Below, piece after piece: positions 17,900 through 26,983 of a DNA stretch of 64,000 bases. The notes beneath the pieces were generated by a model. That model was given only the letters and a program-made list of their open reading frames with translations. It did not search any database and was not told the DNA's origin. Position numbers and translations under genes: made by a program. Within the stretch, counting starts at the first letter, position 1. Each line of letters begins with the position of its first letter. Origin of the DNA: Pirellulales bacterium (GTDB taxonomy: Bacteria > Planctomycetota > Planctomycetia > Pirellulales > JANQPP01); NCBI GenBank assembly GCA_028289405.1, contig JANQPP010000059.1, positions 1 through 64,000 of the forward strand, written 5' to 3'.

Positions 17900-18721
17900 T
17901 CACAATATCGCCCGGGGGTCGTCCGCGGTTGGGTTCAAGGCCGCTTCTAGCCAGCCTTCGATGTCCGTGAAGGCGAAGTCCAATTCTTCACCGCAAGGTG
18001 TGCGTGGCGGAGGCGTGTCACGCGTCACGTGTCGCCCCAACGACGCTAGGATGCTCTTTTCGATGCGGCGGTTTTGTTCCGCGTTTACCTCGTCGGGTAT
18101 GTTCATTACGTCCATTCCCGAGGTGATCGAACGGAATGCCACTCGCCACCAGTGCTCCACATCTCCCGGAGAGGTGGAGAACTCTTGGTGAAAATCTTCC
18201 GCACGACCGGGATTTGGCGCGAATTCGTGAATCCTACTGCCGCACCCGATCCATCGGGCCACCAATAGATCGGTCCAGCGTTCCAGGCGCCGGCAGTCGG
18301 AATGCAGGTTTTCGATAATCTCCGGGCATGAAATAGCCAGCCGGGCAATAAAACGTAAGGCCCAGCCTCGCGCGGTGAGATGCCGTTGCAGGGCGTCCCG
18401 CACGACCGGCTCGCCTTGAAGATCAGTATTAGCCGGCTCGATCGCCGAGACCGCCGCGGCCCAGACGCGAGTTAGCGGCTCGGTGATCAAGATTTCATTA
18501 ACTACCGGCAAGATCGCCAGGGAGTCCACTTCGGTGTCTAGCGATTTTTCTGACGGGCCAGCATACGTTTGACATTGGCGGCTCCAACATTCCAGGCGGG
18601 CCTTGGACGCCGCCCAGAACTCCGCCAACTTTTCGGGAAACAAAGGAAAATAGTCGTTCAAAGAAGCGGGGCCCAGGCCGGAGATTTCGACCGCCAGATC
18701 GAGTTGGTTGCGTAATGACAT
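17900..18721 (-). CDS. Hypothetical protein
   Basis: A 273-residue predicted soluble protein with mostly helical, charged and Trp-rich character (ERWTDLLVARWIGCG, VEHWWRVAFRSITSG) and no signal peptide or membrane segment. No family motif was recognised. It is open over its full length without internal stops, and its C-terminus ends just before the terminator of the G8 gene. The neighbour upstream (18658-19173) overlaps it by 64 nt. Whether it is expressed is uncertain; it has no clear ribosome-binding site. Confidence 0.55.
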   Translation of the reverse strand: MSLRNQLDLAVEISGLGPASLNDYFPLFPEKLAEFWAASKARLECWSRQCQTYAGPSEKSLDTEVDSLAILPVVNEILITEPLTRVWAAAVSAIEPANTDLQGEPVVRDALQRHLTARGWALRFIARLAISCPEIIENLHSDCRRLERWTDLLVARWIGCGSRIHEFAPNPGRAEDFHQEFSTSPGDVEHWWRVAFRSITSGMDVMNIPDEVNAEQNRRIEKSILASLGRHVTRDTPPPRTPCGEELDFAFTDIEGWLEAALNPTADDPRAIL

Positions 18722-19173
18722 ATCGTGGGTCGGTCACCGAAGCGTAAGAGACAAGGAAAGCGCGAACAGCGTTGCCGCTGTGGTGTGCCGCTCGCGCGAA
18801 ACAGCATTGGCTCATCGGTGAGCAATCGCGATGCCAGAATGGTGATGCCCATTGCGCTTGCTTCGAGTGCAAACCCCCAAGGCTTCACCTTAAAAAGATT
18901 TGCGGCGTGTTCGGGCCGCACACTCAAATTAAGAATGAACTGGCCGTTCCGCGGTTCGATGGCAGTTGCCACCTCGCATGTGGAATTTTGGCAACGGACG
19001 TAGCTCCCCGAGCATTGAACCTCATCGCCGAAATGCCCATGAATCGTCGCCGTTCGCGGTCGCAATATACGTTGCGTTTTGCGAGGTAGCACCGAAACAA
19101 TCGTAAAATTTGGGAGTTTTAGGTAATTTGCGTTGACAACATGGCCAGTTCGCGCAGAATGTAGGAAACGCAT
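18658..19173 (-). CDS. Doubtful ORF, possibly a degraded gene
   Basis: A 171-residue frame. Its central part (about residues 45-130, with GQFILNLSVRPEHAANLFKV and EASAMGITILASRLL) has protein-like alternation, whereas the last 40 residues, rich in Cys and Arg, look like out-of-frame translation. The C-terminal end overlaps the next minus-strand gene. The likeliest reading is a small gene whose 3' end has been lost by a frameshift near 18770, or a chance frame. The 488-bp stretch 18722-19209 otherwise holds no recognisable gene or RNA. Confidence 0.25.
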   Translation of the reverse strand: MRFLHSARTGHVVNANYLKLPNFTIVSVLPRKTQRILRPRTATIHGHFGDEVQCSGSYVRCQNSTCEVATAIEPRNGQFILNLSVRPEHAANLFKVKPWGFALEASAMGITILASRLLTDEPMLFRASGTPQRQRCSRFPCLLRFGDRPTICHYATNSIWRSKSPAWAPLL

Positions 19174-19209
19174 CTAGTTTCGCTTCCGAGAGAATCAAGG
19201 ACTATCACC

Positions 19210-20013
19210 ATGAGAAAATACATCTGGGCCAATCGGCAGAGGATGCTGGCGGTGACCGCCGCATGCCTCTGCATGACGTTTAGCTCACCGCTCTTCGCTG
19301 GCATTTTGATTGACGATTTTGGCACCAACCAAGAGCTGGAAGTTATCGCAATTGCTCCTCCGACGGGTGAAGCATCAAGTTTCGTTGCCGCTCCCGGCGA
19401 CGCCATCGGTGGAGAACGTGACCTCGTGGTGGAAAAAACTACGGGAGGAAATACTGACCGTATTCGGACACGCGCGAATCCAGACGGAAATACCCTGCTG
19501 CGTCACAGCCAGGAATCCGGCGTCCAAGGGCGAACCGTCGTGATTTGGGACGGCCCGGATGGCCTGCCCGAACTGGGAGATATCGACTTCACGGGTTTGG
19601 GGGGCGTGGACCTGCTCGATGGCGGCAATTCCGACGCTTTCGAGATCGGAGTCGAGTTCAGCGATATTGACGGTCCCATTCACTTCACTGTCTACGATGC
19701 CGACGACGCTGGCGGAGGGACCTTCGCCACCGCGACACTAGTTGTCTCGCCCGTGGCATTTTTGGATTTCGAAATTATGGAACTGCTGTTCAGTTCTTTC
19801 TCGCCTACCGGCGGCACGTTAATGGATATCTTCGACAGCGTGGGCGCGATCGTGATGGAAATCGACGGCACTGCCGGAGATCAGACCAGTTGGGATTTGG
19901 ACTTGGCCTTCGTGCGGACGAACATGGTCGTTCCCGAACCGGGGACGTTCGTCGTCTGGTCCTTGCTGGGCTTGTCGGTCTGCGGTTGGGGCCGATTTCG
20001 TCGCCGCAAATAG
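19210..20013 (+). CDS. PEP-CTERM secreted protein
   Basis: A 267-residue protein with a signal peptide (about 1-31, ending SSPLFAG) and a C-terminal PEP-CTERM sorting signal: VPEPGTF (about 239-245), a hydrophobic helix and the basic end RFRRRK. The mature part is acidic, Gly/Asp-rich and probably a beta-sandwich (IHFTVYDADDAGGGTFATATL). PEP-CTERM proteins are cut by an exosortase and displayed on or released from the cell surface, often with exopolysaccharide. A TTGACA at about 19132 may be the -35 of its promoter, but the matching -10 is poor. A strong terminator follows at 20061. Confidence 0.85.
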   Translation: MRKYIWANRQRMLAVTAACLCMTFSSPLFAGILIDDFGTNQELEVIAIAPPTGEASSFVAAPGDAIGGERDLVVEKTTGGNTDRIRTRANPDGNTLLRHSQESGVQGRTVVIWDGPDGLPELGDIDFTGLGGVDLLDGGNSDAFEIGVEFSDIDGPIHFTVYDADDAGGGTFATATLVVSPVAFLDFEIMELLFSSFSPTGGTLMDIFDSVGAIVMEIDGTAGDQTSWDLDLAFVRTNMVVPEPGTFVVWSLLGLSVCGWGRFRRRK

Positions 20014-20060
20014 GACGTCATTGAAAAACATCTCCCCAATCAACTCTCCGGGCATCTTTG

Positions 20061-20095
20061 CAAAGGCCACGATTTTTCGTGGCCTTTGTTTTTGC
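20061..20095 (+). terminator. Rho-independent terminator after the PEP-CTERM gene
   Basis: CAAAGGCCACGA (20061-20072) and TCGTGGCCTTTG (20077-20088) form a 12-bp stem with a short T loop and are followed by a T-rich run to about 20093. It matches the end of the plus-strand gene stopping at 20013. Confidence 0.85.
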
Positions 20096-20168
20096 GCGCT
20101 GCCATTGCAACACACAACGGCAGTTCGATCGCGTGGTGCAAGATCGGCGCGATCTCGGACACCACCTG

Positions 20169-21080
20169 TTAGGTGATCGTTTTGAAGAGCACCCCGTCTT
20201 TTCGCCCCTTCTTCACTTCATACATCAATTCATCGGCCGCGCCGATCAACTCATCGATGTCTTGTGGTGGGATAGCAAAGGCGACCAAACCAATGCTGAA
20301 CGTCACGGGCCAGCCATGCGCTTGCATTTGCTGATCCAACCTCTCCTTGAGTCGAGCGATGACAAGCAGGGCATGGTCTTCGGTGACGGCTGGCAACAAG
20401 CAAGCGAATTCGTCACCACCTAAACGTGCCACGGCATCGGTTTGCCGGAGGCACGTCACGGCAACGTTGGCGATGGCCTTTAGCAAATCGTCCCCGGCGG
20501 CATGGCCCAGCGTATCGTTGATGTGTTTGAAGTTATCGCAGTCGAGGTAAGCGATTGCCAGCGGTTCACCGGCACGCTTGGACCGGGAGATCTCTCGCTG
20601 GCCGGCCTCGACAAAGGCCGGACGATTTAACAGGCCGGTCAGCGCATCCGTGCGGGCGAGAGAACGTTCACGCTCTTGCGCTAACCGCAAGCGCCAGGTC
20701 ATCACGGCGATCACGGTGAAAAAAGTGAAATGCACCAAACTCAACCAGTACTTATGGGCCAGGTTGCCGGCGTGTTCGATGATGAACAAATCGTCCACCA
20801 GCCAAAGAGACACACATACCAGGGACAACGACACGCCCACGCTAAGATGTTGCAGCCAGCAACTCGCCAGGATGGCCGGGAGATAAAGCACCATCAGCGG
20901 CAATTCATCGCCGGTGTATAAATCGATCGCCGTCACCAGCGATATAAACAACAGCAGAGCCGAGGTGGCTAGCCATCCCTGGCCCCGCCGTGCATGAACC
21001 CTTTCGCTCAAGCCGAGCAACCAGCGCGTGACCGGCAGCGAGAGTGATGGTCGCGATTTGGCGGTAAGCCCGTTGTCCAT
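20169..21080 (-). CDS. Membrane-bound diguanylate cyclase
   Basis: A 303-residue enzyme predicted to make cyclic di-GMP from two GTP. Residues about 37-130 form four to five membrane helices (MASE-like sensor region: WLATSALLLFISLVTAI, VGVSLSLVCVSLWLV, YWLSLVHFTFFTVIAVM). The GGDEF domain spans about 140-300, with DALTGLLNR at 145-153, YLDCDNFKHINDTLGH at 178-193 and an intact GGDEF at 221-225. An RxxD allosteric inhibition site (RQTD, 212-215) lies five residues before it, so product inhibition is expected. It sits upstream of the type VI cluster on the same strand but only 44 bp before tssG's stop is downstream, so it is not part of that operon's coding order; a regulatory link is only speculation. 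Confidence 0.93.
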   Translation of the reverse strand: MDNGLTAKSRPSLSLPVTRWLLGLSERVHARRGQGWLATSALLLFISLVTAIDLYTGDELPLMVLYLPAILASCWLQHLSVGVSLSLVCVSLWLVDDLFIIEHAGNLAHKYWLSLVHFTFFTVIAVMTWRLRLAQERERSLARTDALTGLLNRPAFVEAGQREISRSKRAGEPLAIAYLDCDNFKHINDTLGHAAGDDLLKAIANVAVTCLRQTDAVARLGGDEFACLLPAVTEDHALLVIARLKERLDQQMQAHGWPVTFSIGLVAFAIPPQDIDELIGAADELMYEVKKGRKDGVLFKTIT

Positions 21081-21124
21081 TTTCGATCACTGGAAACTGG
21101 CTCTAGTTAATGACGTCCGATGTT

Positions 21125-22378
21125 TCAAAGACGGACCCCACTTTCTTCGAGCGTTTGGATTTGATATACCTCCGCGCTTTCGAATTGGGCATCATCCACG
21201 TCTTCCCGTGATGTGCCGCTTGATAGCCAGCTATTCCAGCCTAAATAAGGCCCCCTTTGAGGGTTATCGACGAGACGGCAATTGGGCACGTCTTCGCGTC
21301 GCAAGACCAGTTGCACGGAGAAGTCGAATTCCGGTCCCACGAATAGCCGCACCAGGTGGCAAAGCAGGAAGAAAGTTTTGCGGCGAGTGGTAGCGTCGTC
21401 GTCGGGCAGCATCTCGATGAATTGCTGGTAACTGAGCGGACCGACCCGCACTCGGAATTTGGTGTTTACATCCCAAACACGAGTGCCGGCGACGGCGGTT
21501 CCACCAAGCTGGTTGTGAGAGCTTCCTGCATTGTGTCCGCCGGACAGCATGGTCCGCTGCTGAGCGTTCAGCACGAGCCATTGCCCCTGAAATTGCTCGA
21601 TGCGTGCCGGCAGGCCGAAATAGTCCTGCAAGATCTGCCGTAGATTCGAGGACGTGCGCGGACGTTGGGTCAACAGTCCGCCGTAGCGGAGCAGCGCCAA
21701 ATCGTCCACCTTGGCAAGCACTTCTTCACCCCGCAAGAGCAAATCTCCGGTAAGGGCGGTAACCTGAAGGCGGCCGCGCAAATCGGGTATTCCCAGTCCG
21801 GCGAGGCTGAATAGCGCAGCGGTGAAGGCATCGGGCTCGGTGCGAAGATGCTCTTCCCGCTCGTAGGCCTTGGTGAAGCGGTATTTTTCCCACGCTCGAT
21901 AAAATAGCGACAGCAAACGGTGGTTGAAGAGATCCAACCAGTCTCGCAAGGCATGCCGCTCAGGCCCTTTGGCTTCGCGAGCCAGTCGATAAACCAGCTC
22001 CGTGTATCGTCGTGGCAAAATTCCGCTGGGGCCGGTAAGTCCCAGCAGCGCGACCGTCAACTCAGGCTGGGGCGACTCGGCGACAGGAGGGAGGGCTTGT
22101 CGGATCGCGGCGGGGGGAAAGGCCGCGCCCAGTGCGGCGCGAAACCGCAGGGACTCCCTTTCCGGATGAGCGGTCGTGCCGACGGGCCGAAAACGTGGAT
22201 CCCAACGATCTATTAAGGAGACCGCTTGAAAGAAGTCGAAGTTTCCCGGCTCTTGGAACAGGCGAGCAATGATGGAGTTGGGCCGATAATCGATCGGCGG
22301 CGCCGTGTAATCGGAGCTTCCGGCGGCGGACCATCCGCCGATCGCGCCGGCCAGATCGCTGGTGGAAGTGTTGCTCAT
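21125..22378 (-). CDS. tssG: Type VI secretion baseplate protein TssG
   Basis: A 417-residue protein matching TssG (VasB/ImpH), a wedge component of the type VI baseplate. Recognisable family parts are the N-terminal 'LFQEPGNFDFFQAVSLIDRW', 'ESLRFRAALGAAFPPA', 'LLGLTGPSGILPRRYTELVY' and 'LRDWLDLFNHRLLSLFYRAWEKYRF'. The C-terminal half holds LGTRVWD-like and 'FRVRVGPLSYQQFIEMLP' segments. Its start overlaps the stop of tssF by 4 nt (ATGA), showing translational coupling. It is the last gene of the minus-strand type VI operon. Length is slightly above many TssG proteins (about 330-360), owing to a longer N-terminus and C-terminal tail. Confidence 0.92.
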   Translation of the reverse strand: MSNTSTSDLAGAIGGWSAAGSSDYTAPPIDYRPNSIIARLFQEPGNFDFFQAVSLIDRWDPRFRPVGTTAHPERESLRFRAALGAAFPPAAIRQALPPVAESPQPELTVALLGLTGPSGILPRRYTELVYRLAREAKGPERHALRDWLDLFNHRLLSLFYRAWEKYRFTKAYEREEHLRTEPDAFTAALFSLAGLGIPDLRGRLQVTALTGDLLLRGEEVLAKVDDLALLRYGGLLTQRPRTSSNLRQILQDYFGLPARIEQFQGQWLVLNAQQRTMLSGGHNAGSSHNQLGGTAVAGTRVWDVNTKFRVRVGPLSYQQFIEMLPDDDATTRRKTFFLLCHLVRLFVGPEFDFSVQLVLRREDVPNCRLVDNPQRGPYLGWNSWLSSGTSREDVDDAQFESAEVYQIQTLEESGVRL

Positions 22379-24228
22379 AGCAGCGCCGTCTCTCCCGCCC
22401 GGGGCGGCCAGCGGCGGATGAGTTTAGCGCCGCCGTCCGTCGTGAGGGCAAGTTGGACGAATGAATTCATCGAGGCATATAAAGACAGGAATCGCTCTAG
22501 CACCGACGCGAACAGGAACGCGCAGCCGCCAAATTTTTCCAAGTCGACGTCCAAAGCGACTTCCACCCCCCGGCAAATGCTGCCTTCTCCCACCGAGCCC
22601 AACCGGCCTGTCACGCGGCGGCTCTCCACACGATGGATCCCGTTGATCCACTGTCCGTTCACGGCCGACAGTTGTTGTGCCTGGTCGGAATCCGAAAAAT
22701 CGTAAAGCCGCAACATTTCGCGGAGCGCGCTCTTGGCGTCCGGTGAAGACGTAATCGACAAGTGGTTGAGGGCCAGATGAGAGATCAGCCGCCACTGAGC
22801 GCGTTGGCGACGTGGCGGACGAAGCGGCGACGTTGGTGCCCGTAGACAATGCACCGCTTTCAGCGGCAAGGCCGACTCGGGTTCGAAGCGGAGCCGATCA
22901 CCCGCATGCTGCAATTGGATCGGCAGATCGCGATTGGTGCAGGTCGTGCGGACAACCAGCGTATGCTCCGTATCCGAAGCCGCATTGAAATCCAGATCGA
23001 CCGGATGCAAATAGACGTCCGTGCCATGATCGTCGGGCCGATTCGAATCGTGCCGCGAGGCGTACCAAAATGCGTTGCCATCGCCTCGGAAAGTGGCTCC
23101 CTCGTCGCGCCGAAAATCGTACAGCTCACGGTAGGGCTTCGGCGATCGCGAGTCGGCAGTGTAGACCTCGTCAATGGAATACACTTCGTACGCCTGCGGT
23201 CTGCGGAACTCGGGGGTCACCTTATATCGCGGCTTGCGGTGCGTCAGTTGAATCGGCTCGGCGGTACGTTGGAATAAGTTCACGATGGGCGTGCAGCCCA
23301 GGCGAAACAGCGCGGGCGTGATGGCGTGTTCCAGCCCGGCCAGAGGACGATCCAGATAAAAGAGCACATCAATCGTGCGCCCCATGTCCGCGGCGGCCAC
23401 GTCCCGGAAACCAGCCAGATCGAAATACAAAAACTTTTCGGGAAACGAGAACAGTTCCGTGAGCAAACGATAACCGAGAAACGATTGGGTTGAGTACGGA
23501 AGCAAGCCTTCTTCTTCCTCGAATCCGACTTGATGCAGGCTGGTCTGGGCGCTCAAGCGAACGGGCTGGGCATCGGTATCGTGGGCCGCTGGGCGGAACT
23601 CGACGCCCCGCGCGTGGTTGAACAGCAGCTCATACACGCCTGCCGCCACGCGCGGCTCCGCGGCCAGATGAAACCGCAGCCGATCGAGTGAAAGCGTGTT
23701 GAATTTCTGTTCGCACTGACACTGCAAACGCAACAGAATCGCCGAGGCGGTATCCGCTGGTGCCGAGATGGCTTCGGGAAATGGCGGAGATAACGCCTGG
23801 GCCTCGATAACTTCCAAGGGCCACAGCGTGACGGGGTAACACGTGCGATATTGGCAGGAGACGTTTCCGACTTTATTGGTGTGCAATCGGCTATGCCGCT
23901 CGATGGGCAGTCCAGTCGGCTGGACATTCGCCGGTTCCGGCACAAATTGGACCGTCGCCATCGAAGGCACCGGCGCCAAATAATGCGGGTAGAGGACGTT
24001 CAGCAGCGCATCGCTGATTTCTGGAAATTCGTCGTGCAGCTTCTTTTGAATCCGCGCGGTGAGAAACGAGAAGGCCTCGATCATCCGCTCCACGTGCGGA
24101 TCGACGCTCCGCGTGGGTTCAAGCTGGAGCCGGCCCGCCGCCGCTGGATGGCGCTGGGCGAACTCCTGGCCTTGCCGGCGGAAGAATTGAAGCTCTTCTT
24201 CGTAATATTGGTATAACGTTTCACTCAT
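22375..24228 (-). CDS. tssF: Type VI secretion baseplate protein TssF
   Basis: A 617-residue TssF (VasA/ImpG), the largest wedge protein of the baseplate, which binds TssG and TssK. The family start is plain: 'YYEEELQFFRRQGQEFAQRHPAAAGRL', followed by 'DPHVERMIEAFSFLTARIQKKL' and 'FPEISDALLNVLYPHYLAPVPSM'. Later parts 'GYRLLTELFSFPEKFLYFDL' and 'TPIVNLFQRTAEPIQLTHRK' are also conserved. It overlaps tssG and tssE by 4 nt at each end. The length is normal for the family. Confidence 0.95.
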   Translation of the reverse strand: MSETLYQYYEEELQFFRRQGQEFAQRHPAAAGRLQLEPTRSVDPHVERMIEAFSFLTARIQKKLHDEFPEISDALLNVLYPHYLAPVPSMATVQFVPEPANVQPTGLPIERHSRLHTNKVGNVSCQYRTCYPVTLWPLEVIEAQALSPPFPEAISAPADTASAILLRLQCQCEQKFNTLSLDRLRFHLAAEPRVAAGVYELLFNHARGVEFRPAAHDTDAQPVRLSAQTSLHQVGFEEEEGLLPYSTQSFLGYRLLTELFSFPEKFLYFDLAGFRDVAAADMGRTIDVLFYLDRPLAGLEHAITPALFRLGCTPIVNLFQRTAEPIQLTHRKPRYKVTPEFRRPQAYEVYSIDEVYTADSRSPKPYRELYDFRRDEGATFRGDGNAFWYASRHDSNRPDDHGTDVYLHPVDLDFNAASDTEHTLVVRTTCTNRDLPIQLQHAGDRLRFEPESALPLKAVHCLRAPTSPLRPPRRQRAQWRLISHLALNHLSITSSPDAKSALREMLRLYDFSDSDQAQQLSAVNGQWINGIHRVESRRVTGRLGSVGEGSICRGVEVALDVDLEKFGGCAFLFASVLERFLSLYASMNSFVQLALTTDGGAKLIRRWPPRAGETALL

Positions 24229-24716
24229 GAGGAAATCGCCATGGAGACTTGGCCCGTGGTCACCTCCATCGAGCCGTCGAATTCAATGTCCGTCACCGGC
24301 TCCACCGTGAGGCGCCCGGAAACTTGCATTCGCAGCACACGGTCCTTGCGCGTGGCGGGCTGCATGATTTCCACCTTGACGCGTTCCAGACGCGGTTCGA
24401 AACGGCGGATCGATTCCTCGATGCGCCGCGCCACTTCGGCCCGCTGCTGAGCCGTCACGACCTTCAGGGAAGAGGCGTCGGGAATCCCGTAAGTGATCAA
24501 GGAGTTTTCCACTTCCGGAAAACCGTCACAGAGCCCCTGCGAGGTTTGCCGCGTATTGAGCAGCGCCTCCAAGTCACGGCGCACGGCTTCCATGATCTGG
24601 TCCGGTGAGTACCAGTGAGAAGCCGCCGAGCCGTTCAGGCTGACGTCGACCAAGCGGTCGAGCATGGTCGGTTTCAAGTTCGCGGAAATTTCCGAAGGCA
24701 TGGCAACCGATGGCAA
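24225..24716 (-). CDS. tssE: Type VI secretion baseplate protein TssE (gp25-like)
   Basis: A 163-residue protein of the T4 gp25/TssE lysozyme-like family, which links the baseplate wedges to the sheath. Conserved elements are 'MLDRLVD', 'AVRRDLEALLNTR', 'GFPEVENSLITYGIPD', the 'RRIEESIRRFEPRLERVKVEI' helix carrying the EPR motif at about 106-108, and a closing beta hairpin. Its 3' end overlaps tssF by 4 nt. It follows hcp after the strong terminator at 24741, so expression probably depends on read-through or on a weak promoter in that gap. Confidence 0.93.
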   Translation of the reverse strand: MPSVAMPSEISANLKPTMLDRLVDVSLNGSAASHWYSPDQIMEAVRRDLEALLNTRQTSQGLCDGFPEVENSLITYGIPDASSLKVVTAQQRAEVARRIEESIRRFEPRLERVKVEIMQPATRKDRVLRMQVSGRLTVEPVTDIEFDGSMEVTTGQVSMAISS

Positions 24717-24740
24717 GCGGCGAACGACTGTGAAAAAACG

Positions 24741-24779
24741 AAAAACGGCCGGGGCTTGCCGTCAGCGCGCCCCGGCCGC
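24741..24779 (-). terminator. Strong terminator hairpin after hcp, inside the type VI operon
   Basis: On the minus strand GCGGCCGGGGC, a loop and GCCCCGGCCG form a 10-bp GC stem followed by TTTTTCG and another T-run. It lies directly after the hcp stop codon and before tssE. Such a structure would let hcp, needed in large amounts, be made in excess over the baseplate genes downstream. Confidence 0.8.
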
Positions 24780-24804
24780 ATCCTAGTCCATGCCGGGCAG
24801 AAAA

Positions 24805-25335
24805 CTACACGGCCTTATTTTCGAGCAAGTTGTAGCCGGCCTTGACCGGGTTATCGAGCGAACCGTCCGCCTTCTGTGGCCGGTATTCGCATTCGATCTT
24901 GCCGAAGGCGAGTTCCACGCGGTCGAGCGGCGAACCATCGTGAAAGCCGATGGGCTCGCCTTCTTCGCGAAACATGCCGTCCCCTTCGGTGCTCAGCGTT
25001 TCATAGTGGCTGACAAGCACTTCGCTCAGCGTGATCTTGAAGAACTCTTGTTGGCCGCCGCCCGCCTTGCGGCAGGTCAGCACGGCGGATTTGATGTGAT
25101 CCCCCTTGGCACAGGCCAAGAACAGCTTCGGCGAGGATTTGTTGGTCAGCATCGTGAAAATGAAATTGTTCATTTGCACTTTGCCGCCCGTGGCTCCAGA
25201 CGTCGAACTGCGCTGGAAGGTACCGGGCTGCTTTTCGCTCCAACGGAACGAGGCGACCTCGATTTCATTCTTGTGCTTCTCGTCCAAGGATTCGCCGTCG
25301 ATGCCGTCGATTTTCAGGAAATAGTCACATGCCAT
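24805..25335 (-). CDS. hcp: Type VI secretion tube protein Hcp
   Basis: A 176-residue Hcp (TssD), the hexameric ring protein stacked inside the sheath. The N-terminus MACDYFLKIDGIDGES is typical, followed by the family beta-barrel with 'VQMNNFIFTMLTNKSSPKLF', 'KITLSEVLVSHYET' and the C-terminal 'VELAFGKIECEYRPQKADG'. I chose the ATG at 25335 because GGGAG lies 10 nt upstream and homologues begin with this Met; an earlier in-frame ATG at 25389 would add 18 unlikely residues. It follows tssC by about 100 nt and is followed by a strong terminator. Confidence 0.94.
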   Translation of the reverse strand: MACDYFLKIDGIDGESLDEKHKNEIEVASFRWSEKQPGTFQRSSTSGATGGKVQMNNFIFTMLTNKSSPKLFLACAKGDHIKSAVLTCRKAGGGQQEFFKITLSEVLVSHYETLSTEGDGMFREEGEPIGFHDGSPLDRVELAFGKIECEYRPQKADGSLDNPVKAGYNLLENKAV

Positions 25336-25431
25336 GTTGATGAGTCTCCCGTGAAAATGGTTTGTGTTTGGATTCAAGGCCCGGCTCAAAGGAAGCCTGG
25401 GCCGTGACGTTTCTGCTCGTGTTGATCAAGC

Positions 25432-26904
25432 TCAGCCCTGCTTGGGAACTTCGGCGACCAGGCGCATCGAGGCTTCGAGCGTTTCGAGCTGGAAGTGCGG
25501 CCGGAGGTAGGCCACCGACTCGTACCAGCCGGGCTTGCCCTTGACCTCGCGGACTTCTACCCGAGCGTCGGACAGCGGGCATTTGGCCTTGGTCTCGTCG
25601 CCAGCGGTCGTCGGATCGCACACGTAATTGCTGATCCAATCGTTCAGCCAACGTTCGCATTCCTTGGCTTCCATGTTCGAACCGATCTTGTCGCGGGCCA
25701 TCACCTTCAAGTAATGGGCGAATCGCGACACGCAGAGCAGGAAGTTGATCTTCGTGGACATCTCGGCGTTGGCGTTGGCGTCCGCGTCAAAGTAGGTCTT
25801 CGGCTTTTGGCATGTCTGGGCGCCCATGTAGACCGCGAAGTCGTGGTTCTTGGCGTGCAAGAGGGGCAAGAAGCCGAGGTTCGAAAGTTCGAACTCGCGG
25901 CGGTCGCTGATCGCGATCTCCGTCGGACATTTCGCGGCCACGTCGCCCTCGTCGGTGGGGAACGTATGCACCGGCAGGTTTTCCACCACACCGCCCCCTT
26001 CGACGCCACGCGTGTTCGCCAGCCAGCCATACTTGGCGAAGGCATCGGTGACACGTACCGCATACGACCAGGCGGCATTGGTCCACAGGTAGTTTTGATG
26101 GTCCACGCCATGAACCTCTTCCTCGAAGTCGAATTCCTCAATCGGCTTGAATTCTTCCCCGTAAGGCAAGCGGCCCAAGACACGCGGCAAGGTCAGCGCC
26201 ACATAGCGGGAATCGTCCGATTCGCGGAACGACCGCCACGAGGTGTATTCCGCGCCTTGGAAGATCTTGGCCAAGTCGCGAGGATCGGCCAGCTCGGTGA
26301 AGCTGTCCATGTTGAACAGCTTGGGGTCCGCGCCGGAGATAAACGGCGCGTGGGCCGCCGCGGCGACGTTGGACATCAGCTTCAAGAGATTGATGTCGTC
26401 CGGGTGACGGCTGAAGGAGAAATCTCCCACCAGCATGCCGTAGGGCTCGCCACCCAGTTGTCCGTATTCGGCCTCGTAAACCTTCTTGAAAATATTGCTT
26501 TGGTCGAACTCGACCGCCTTTTCCAGGTCCTTGAGTGCTTCCTTTTTGGAAACATTCAGGACGCGGATTTTCAGCGTCTCGCCCGTCTCGCTCTCGTGAA
26601 CGAGATGGTGCAGCCCACGCCAGGTGCCTTCCAGGCGCTGGAATTGCTCGTCGTGCATGATCTCGTTCAATTGAGACGATAGATGCTTGTCGATCTCGCT
26701 GATCCAGACCTTGATGTTCGCCGTGGCGTCCGCCGAAACAACGGCGTCGGGCTTCAAGGCTTGCCGCACGAACTGCTCGATGTACGTCTTGTTGACGTCG
26801 CGTTCGCTATCGTCGATCGCTTTGGTATGGTCCAGGATTTGGTCGATGAGAGACACTTCGGCAACGGCTGCGCCACCTTGTGCTTCTGCTTCGGTTTTGC
26901 TCAT
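25432..26904 (-). CDS. tssC: Type VI secretion sheath large subunit TssC
   Basis: A 490-residue TssC (VipB), the large sheath protein, normal length. Signature parts include 'IDQILDHTKAIDDSERD', 'LNEIMHDEQFQRLEGTWRGL', 'YGMLVGDFSFSRHPDDINLL', 'ISGADPKLFNMDSF' and 'CVSRFAHYLKVMARDKIGS'. The start at 26904 (MSKTEAEAQ) is preferred over the ATG at 26958 since TGGAGA lies about 8 nt before it. It follows tssB and belongs to the same transcript. With TssB it forms the contractile sheath that drives the Hcp tube. Confidence 0.96.
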   Translation of the reverse strand: MSKTEAEAQGGAAVAEVSLIDQILDHTKAIDDSERDVNKTYIEQFVRQALKPDAVVSADATANIKVWISEIDKHLSSQLNEIMHDEQFQRLEGTWRGLHHLVHESETGETLKIRVLNVSKKEALKDLEKAVEFDQSNIFKKVYEAEYGQLGGEPYGMLVGDFSFSRHPDDINLLKLMSNVAAAAHAPFISGADPKLFNMDSFTELADPRDLAKIFQGAEYTSWRSFRESDDSRYVALTLPRVLGRLPYGEEFKPIEEFDFEEEVHGVDHQNYLWTNAAWSYAVRVTDAFAKYGWLANTRGVEGGGVVENLPVHTFPTDEGDVAAKCPTEIAISDRREFELSNLGFLPLLHAKNHDFAVYMGAQTCQKPKTYFDADANANAEMSTKINFLLCVSRFAHYLKVMARDKIGSNMEAKECERWLNDWISNYVCDPTTAGDETKAKCPLSDARVEVREVKGKPGWYESVAYLRPHFQLETLEASMRLVAEVPKQG

Positions 26905-26983
26905 TCTCGTTCTCCAAAGTTGAGTTGTTTGCGTTATCTTCGCGCCCGCCATCCGCATATTCGCGATTCAGCCGCAGCGAGGT

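Noticed and set aside
25495-26682. Long plus-strand frame opposite tssC
   Set aside because: It is a codon-bias shadow of tssC with no recognisable motif.
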